Part shown: in pieces, positions 57,963-64,000 of the stretch
How the letters are laid out: each line of letters starts with the position of its first letter
How positions within the stretch are numbered: the stretch's first letter is position 1
Origin: Lytechinus variegatus
Lineage: Eukaryota > Echinodermata > Echinoidea > Temnopleuroida > Toxopneustidae
Assembly (NCBI RefSeq): GCF_018143015.1
Contig: NC_054758.1
Span: 988,501 to 1,052,500 of the forward strand
DNA: 64,000 nt
Reading direction: 5' to 3'
Program-made: the position numbers and the translations under genes
Notes under the pieces: model-generated
What the model was told of the DNA's origin: nothing
Seen by the model: the letters and a program-made list of their open reading frames with translations, nothing else
Databases searched by the model: none

Positions 57963-58298
57963 ATGAAACTGATTGTTTAAAACTATCGTCGTTCATTTCG
58001 GCGGAGAAAAATATTGATCTATCATCTTTTATTTTAATGCGAAACTCTAAAGTCCACACTGAAAATAAAGGACAGATTTTTTCGCGTTATTTTATTTACA
58101 GCAACGACTTGATAGTTAAGATATTATGCCATTTGATAGGCAATGAGCAATTAACCTTTGAATGAAAGTATAGTAAATAGTAGATCTATTCCATGAAATA
58201 TATCATTTCCATTGAAAGTAGAATTAAATTAGAAAAGAAAGCTGTTGATTTGAATTTTTGTTTCCCGCTTTTTTTTTATAGATATTTGCTGATCAGAA

Positions 58299-58360
58299 AT
58301 GGAAATCTGTAAGAAAACAACATGCCTGACGATGATTTGCCTTATTCTCCTTGTAACGGG
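58299..58360 (+). CDS. ISG12-like gene C, signal-peptide exon
   Basis: Encodes the same leader as gene B (MEICKKTTCLTMICLILLVT) with the same phase-2 donor. The acceptor TTTTTATAG ends at 58281. Confidence 0.85.
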
Positions 58361-59968
58361 GTAAGTTATTTTAGATTTTTGGGAGTGATGATGACTTTTT
58401 TTACAAACTGCACTTAAGTCGGGAATCTTTATACATCTCCACTACCATGACTACCACTATAAGGACATTAGGCTACTATACAAAACTTTTGAAATATCTC
58501 TGATATTCCATTCTAAACAATATAATTCAATTATTTTGTACTATTAGGATAAGTAGGATTAGTAGATATTGATTACAAATGCAGGTCAATTTAATTTTCC
58601 TTTTTTTAACCCAACAAGAATGTTTTTACTCTGAATAATGTTCTAATAAATGTTAAACTTGATCAACTTTTTCGCTTTTTTTTAATTTAAAAGCCTTGTG
58701 TCAATGTCATGACGACCCCCCCCCCCCCTCCCAAAAATGGGGGGCCGAACATTGTGTATTGATCAAAATTTCTAAAAAAAAAATTAAAAAAATCATTTAA
58801 GGGAGTGAAGAGAGCGAGCAAAAATGACACTCTTAGCTTATTAGATTGAGACAAATATATTTAGAAATTGATAATTCGCTTCTCTTCATTTCCTTTCTTT
58901 TTCTAAAACTCATCTTGGTGCTTGAACTTTTGGGGGTGGGCACAAGCGTGAAGCGAGGATTTCATTTTGTAGGGGGCGGTAAATGCACGCAAAGCGTACC
59001 AACAGTTACAGAGCGCACGGAGCGCGCTCCCTAGGGGGTGGGTGCAGGGAGGGGGAGGTTCCCCCTCCGGCGCGAAGCGCGAAGCTTTGGTGTTTCATAA
59101 ATTAAAATGAAAAGGAGCCATCTCTCTTGTCTGTAGTACCTATATCAGCCCCAATTCAGTTGACAGTTGTGTGATTTTGAACTTTTTTCATGAACCTTGT
59201 TTTCAAAAGTGATTGTGAGCGAACGCATAAAAAAGGAATACAATGGAGGAAATTAAAATAATAATAACTCCACGAGAAGCGTGGACGCTAAAGCGTTTTT
59301 CTAATCTTTTTTTGCCATGAAAAGGGTCCCGATAAAAGGGTATTCTCAAAGATATATTGAATACTTCCCTTGGAAAGATCAGATTTGATTACAAACAATT
59401 TAGCGACAGTGCATACCTCGCAAAACAGAGGAGAAGAAGTGTATATGCCGGGAGGGAGATATTCCTCCCCTCGCAGAGCAATGAAACTCTGAAATTTCAA
59501 AGGGCGGACGTTTCACCAAATGCAGATATCTCAAATACCCCATCGGGTAATTCAATTGATTTTCTAAGATTATTGAACTTCAAGGAAAATAGTGCGCAAA
59601 AAGTTGAAACTTCTGTGATTTATTGAATTTATAAAAAAAGGATGCCTAAATTCTTTGACCTATCCTGAAGCGCTTCATTTTGAATTATAAGGAAACTTGA
59701 GTGTCATTCAAAATTTCAAACTGAGTGCACAAAACAGGACAGGAGATGAATGTGCAGGGAAATGACATGAAGTTTAATAGAATTTGATATTAAATATTGT
59801 ACTTTTTATTTAATACGACACTAATTTTATACCTCCCTCTTTTTAAATTAGGAACCTGTTTGCCCCAAAATTATGGTTGTTTAGTAATGAGCTGAAAAGC
59901 GGGAAAAGTTGACTTTATGGAGGTGACGGCAGAAATTGATACAAAAATTATCCCCGCCCGGATCCGAC
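58361..59968 (+). other. First part of intron 2 of gene C
   Basis: Paralogous to the A and B introns but lacking about 600 bases (the region of 36010-36520 in A). No coding sequence; the transposon patch GTGAAGCGAGGATTTCATTT with a GCGCGAAGCGCGAAGC run lies near 58945-59085. Confidence 0.65.
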
Positions 59969-61324
59969 CAGTGGCGTAGCTAGGATTTTTTTCCCGGGGG
60001 GGCACTGGGGGGGTCTTTGCTTTTTCAGGGGGGGCACCGGCCATTTTTCCGGTGTGTGTGTATGTGTCCACAAGGGCGGATCCGTCTTTCGCCAATAGCG
60101 GACGGGGCCCAAATTTATCTTCACTTATATCAGTCACTTGTTAGTTTTATTCTTATAAAACAAAATAAACATAAAATAATCTCATAAGCCTTATAAAAAG
60201 TGCGAGCGCGAAGCGCGAGCGATTTTTTTTTTTTTTACTTTAATGTATTTTTTTCCTGAAATTTAATTTTCTGGGCAATGTTATGTGTGATCCTGAACAA
60301 GATTCGTATGTACCCCCAAGCGCTAACATAAATTTTTATCAACTGTTCTAGCATTATCGAAAAGGGACCTGTTAAGGACTGCTTACAGTTACCCACGAAG
60401 ATTGTATATATTTCAATAATGCGAGCGCGAAGCGCGAGCAAATTTTTTTACATTCCGACCTAAAAAAAAATGATCATTCTAAGCACTTTTTGTATTAATT
60501 GATGGGATAGGTATGTAACTAAACAATTGATGCGAGCGCGAAGCGCGAGAGGAAGAAAATTGAGATTTTAGACCTAAAAGCGGGACACTCTATTCATATT
60601 TTGTAAGTCATAAATAGGATATAGTCAATTGGGTATCATTAATAATGCGATCGTGAAGAGTGCATGAGCAGAAAATTATTGATATTCTGATGTAAAACTG
60701 GATAATTTAAGTTTATTTTAAATAAAGAACATGCACGCTATCGCGCATGTTTAATATTTAGATATAAAATCTGGGCATTCTGAATACATTTGTTTAATGG
60801 AACATTATGGAATACACGTAGACAATATGAACTTGGCAAATCAAACAATGTGACCACGCAGCGTGAGCTTAAAATGCTGATATGCAGACCATAAAACAGA
60901 CATTTTACAGAGCACTTAAATTTGTAAATGAAAAAAAATGAAAGCTCGATGTCCGAGCTAAAATATGTTTTGCATATTGACTTCAAAACTTGCTCCACAT
61001 CAGCCTAAGTTGAGCAAGATACTGTATGCATCCCATCGAACAGGCAATTATGGCGCGAAGCGCAAGCAAAAATTTACATAGTAACATGAAAATATTTTTT
61101 TTAATTGCAAGTCTTCCCCTCACATTATTTCATTCATTAGTCTTCCTCCTCTTATTTTCCTCTTTTTTTCTTCTGTCTTTCTTCTTCTTTTCCTTTTTCT
61201 TTCTCCCTTTTTTATTTTCTTTTTTTGCTCTGCCAATTTTTTTCTGGGGGGGGCACCTGGGGGCACACCAAATCTCAGGTGGGGCACGTGCCCCCCCCCC
61301 CCCGCCCCCGTAGCTACGCCACTG
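59969..61324. mobile_element. hAT-like element (CAGTGGCGTAGC ends) in the gene C intron
   Basis: TIRs CAGTGGCGTAGCTAGGA and the inverse TAGCTACGCCACTG. Target duplication GATCCGAC/GATCCGAT (59961-59968, 61325-61332). The A and B introns read CGGATCCGACC straight into GTCCAGAAG, i.e. empty. The interior has at least five GCGAGCGCGAAGCGCGAG motifs about 60-230 bases apart. No transposase. Confidence 0.9.
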
Positions 61325-61774
61325 GATCCGATCCGTCCAGAAGTTGAGCGATCAATTAAAAAAAAGAAGAAAACTTCATATACTTCGGCCTAACCTTAAT
61401 CTAATTCCATGCCCTAATGTATACATTTGAACTTTAACTGGCAAGAAACACATAAAGCTGAGGTGGAAAAACAGGGTTAGAGAAAGGGTGGGGAAAACAA
61501 TGGAGAAGTTCAATATTATCATTTAACAGCACGGAAGCAAACTTCATATTTAAATTTAGAGCAAGATTGAAGGAGTTTCTCTTCTGAGAAAAAAAAAATG
61601 AAAAGAAAACAAAAAACACAAAGCTACCTTTCTTCCCCAGAGCTCCCACTTTTACATATTGATAGGTGAGATTGTGAGAAAAAAAGGGGGAATGTGGCAA
61701 AATGATGACCTAATATCAGTTTTATATAAAGAAAGTGATTATTTGTGATTTCTTTTCATAATCGGTTTTCCCAG

Positions 61775-62075
61775 GCAAGGTGCTGATGCATTCTTTAAGG
61801 AAGTAATCGGTGGCATTATCGGCGTCGGAGCAGCAACAGTCGCTCTACCCGCTGCTTTAGGAGCGGTTGGATTTACCGCAGCGGGTATTACAGCCGGCTC
61901 CTGTGCCGCAAGTATGATGTCAGCATCAGCGATAGCATCGGGCGGAGGGGTTGCCGCAGGAAGCACGGTAGCGGTGCTGCAGTCAGTTGGAGCCGCTGGA
62001 CTGTCATCGGGGGGTTTAGCCGCAGCAGGCATTGCCGGTGCCGCTGTTGCCAGGGAATATGAATATGATGATTAA
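61775..62075 (+). CDS. ISG12-like gene C, main exon
   Basis: Joins in phase 2 after TTTTCCCAG; the product is about 120 residues. The body is nearly identical to gene A (GGIIGVGAATVALPAALGAV, SASAIASGGG, LAAAGIAG) but the C-terminus is the normal VAREYEYDD as in B. It is intact, and with its TATA box and palindrome retained it may be an active copy. Family and role as for gene B. Confidence 0.88.
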
Positions 62076-62139
62076 ATTATTATTCTAAGCACATACACAA
62101 GTGTATCAGTTAAGACACTGAGTCGTTAGAAGTATAAAA

Positions 62140-62772
62140 GAAAATTAGTTAGAATATGTGGCATGTCTGATTTTAATGCGCCCTCAAAACCACTTTTTAA
62201 CAAAAACTTAATTTCCTATGTATCAATTGTATCGCTTTCAGGCATATACAAAATAAAGTGCCATATAAGTTGTCTCTTTGATCAAATGGAAAATATGTAT
62301 TATAATCGAAATCCTAAAAATTATTTTGAAGAAGAATGTAAAAATACAGCATCTTCCTTTTCTTTTAAATTCAAAAGACCTTGCATTTGGAATTATATTC
62401 CCGTAACATCAAACAAATTTCATACTTAATTTTTTTTTAAATAAAAGATTAAAAAATTCTTTCAGTATCTTAATTCAATCAATCCCATCATATTTCCTTA
62501 TTATTATAATAGTTCATTTTATCATTAAGTCTTGAATTTTATATTTTACCATACATAGGGACTGCCTCGTAAGAACATTTGCTTTGTTCTTTTGCAGTTT
62601 CCCATTTCATATTCATGTTATGCATACTGTATGATAGACTGAATAATCTTAGCTTTTTTTTATCTTACTTGCATCTCACTATGTATCTTTGTTTCTTTTC
62701 TTTTTTTATTTATATCGTTTTTTTATGGTTAATGTATTTAATGGACTTGATTAAATCAATAACTGAAATTTA
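62140..62772 (+). pseudogene. Old LINE 3' fragment downstream of gene C
   Basis: Best-preserved of the three: an open 88-codon stretch (62163-62429) with ECKNTASSFSFKFKRPCIWN, resembling the 'GP.IWN' end of non-LTR RTs, then the ACTGCCTCGTAAGAACATTTGC block. AATAAA at 62252-62257 is a candidate polyadenylation signal for gene C. Confidence 0.5.
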
Positions 62773-62780
62773 ATGAAAAA

Positions 62781-62998
62781 CGTTCTCGACATTATGAGCT
62801 AAAGCATTTGGAATAATAAATTCAAACATTGTTTTGCCAATAGCTCATATAATTCATTTTACCTATTTAATCCTATATATTCATATACCTACTAATCTTT
62901 TACTCGACTTAAGAAATACAAACTGCTAATATTAAAGGATGTAAGTGATTACAAGATCGGCTCATTTTAACAGATCAATGGTCAAACCACTATCCCAA
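62781..62998. repeat. Start of a further, truncated duplicon unit
   Basis: GTTCTCGACATTATGAGCTAAAGC and ATAATAAATTCAAACATTG align to the starts of duplicons B and C. Homology fades near 62998, marking the right edge of the tandem array. Confidence 0.65.
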
Positions 62999-63017
62999 TG
63001 CATCTAATGTATTATCC

Positions 63018-63168
63018 AGCGTTTCATGAAAGGTCTTGTCAGACGTTTTATCCGACAAGTCTTGTTTTATCCGACAGTTACTATAGTAACAGTTCTTCTC
63101 AACCATTCAGAATCCAGGTAAGTTGTCAGATCTGACAACTTGTCAGACAAAAATATTGATGAAACGCT
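63018..63168. mobile_element. Small hairpin MITE (AGCGTTTCATGAAA)
   Basis: Left AGCGTTTCATGAAAGGTC and right inverse ATATTGATGAAACGCT, with TTGTCAGA/TCTGACAA repeats inside. It is followed by a C run. Confidence 0.7.
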
Positions 63169-63718
63169 CCCCCCCCCCCCCCCGTTCTGTCTTGTCCTCT
63201 GTTTTTTTTTCTCTGTTGTTAATATTCTTGTCTTGTTTAATTTATTTTATATACAATATCTGAATCGTTGTCTTGTACATATATTTTTGTACACCATGCA
63301 TGGGTATGATTATATTGTCATGATTGTATTAATTTTTTTTATAGTGCATAAACATACGAAGCTCGACCCCATTAATATACTTCAAATATTATATTGAACA
63401 TTGTTAAATTCTATTTGATAAATTTTAATCAGTTATTCATTTCACGGGACTCGCATAAACAAGCGAAGCTTTCCATTGAGTTCTCTTTTTTATTTCTGTT
63501 ATTCATATGCTGTTTTGTTCCTACTTACTTTGCCAATTTGTTTGAAATGAAGAAGAATAAATTCAATCAATCAATTATCACTGTAATTGAATGTATTGTA
63601 TTTTATGCAAATGTGAAATAAATTGAACCGAATTCAATCCTACTCCAGCTAATGAATTAATTCATGTTCAAGCTAGATTACAATAATTGATATCAAAGGT
63701 TTCTCTCAAGATTATGTT
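63169..63718. other. No gene recognised
   Basis: AT-rich with short hydrophobic ORFs (63140-63397, 63394-63621) that have no recognisable domain, conserved start context or splice signals. Confidence 0.4.
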
Positions 63719-64000
63719 CAGGGGCAGATCTAGGATTTTCCAAAAGGGGGCATATTTTCCCGAAGAAACAAATTTGACAAGCAAAAAAAGGGCTTTCATA
63801 AAAGAAATTGAAGGTCACATCGTGCACGTAAAATTTGACAAGCAAAAATAAAATTCCTCACTTGTGTATGAAGGACATAGTCCCATTAAACATAATTATT
63901 ATATATCTGCTTTGACTTTCAAGGGGGGGGGGCACACTTGCGTAAGAATGGCATATTTATGTTATTTTTTTATAAGGGAAGAGCGAGCCGAATGTGCCCC
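63719..64000. mobile_element. Left end of a hAT-like element running off the window
   Basis: Begins CAGGGGCAGATCTAGGATTT, like the CAGGGGCGGATCCAG terminus of 18853-19954, with AAATTTGACAAGCAAAAA repeated inside. The right end is beyond the window. Confidence 0.7.

Overview
The window looks like animal nuclear DNA from a deuterostome, most likely an echinoderm and probably a sea urchin. The evidence is AT-rich intergenic sequence, intron-containing genes, densely nested transposons, a Gypsy element with the integrase-before-RT gene order known from deuterostomes, and a tandem family of ISG12/IFI27-like genes. The species is inferred from repeat style, not proven.

The main biological content is a tandem array of three related ISG12-like genes on the plus strand. 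Coding exon pairs are 33638-33699 + 38455-38782 (copy A), 46190-46251 + 52108-52402 (copy B) and 58299-58360 + 61775-62075 (copy C). Each has a short signal-peptide exon, a phase-2 intron and a Gly/Ala-rich ISG12 exon. Conserved splice signals suggest a further non-coding first exon about 1.4-2.8 kb upstream in B and C. Those two copies have a TATATAA box and, just upstream of it, a 28-bp palindrome. Copy A has lost both, has a putative first intron of about 19 kb filled with transposons, and has a small hAT-type MITE inside its last coding exon. It is probably decaying.

Layout: 1-13.5 kb is non-genic and holds an RT fragment, a palindromic satellite, several MITEs, a 2.8-kb array of 42-bp repeats and one possible terminal exon of an unknown gene (4385-4506). 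13.5-33.6 kb is the expanded upstream part of copy A, with a 5.7-kb giant inverted-repeat element (itself hosting a SINE, a satellite half and a hAT-like element), a complete young Gmr1-type Gypsy element (20319-27204, minus strand) and a nearly full-length CR1/Jockey-group LINE (28131-32587). 33.6-42.8 kb holds gene A and a 3.2-kb Foldback-like element. 42.8-53.1 kb is duplicon B, with a 3.3-kb DNA transposon in its intron. 53.1-63 kb is duplicon C, with a truncated LINE and a 1.36-kb hAT-like element. The window ends inside another transposon terminus.

Because the three duplicons are paralogous, the 'empty' copies show directly where many elements inserted. Most transposon boundaries below rest on target-site duplications (TSDs) read by eye and on comparison with the empty paralogue. 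Family names (hAT, Foldback-like, TTAA-type) rest on TSD length and terminal inverted repeats (TIRs), not on a database match.
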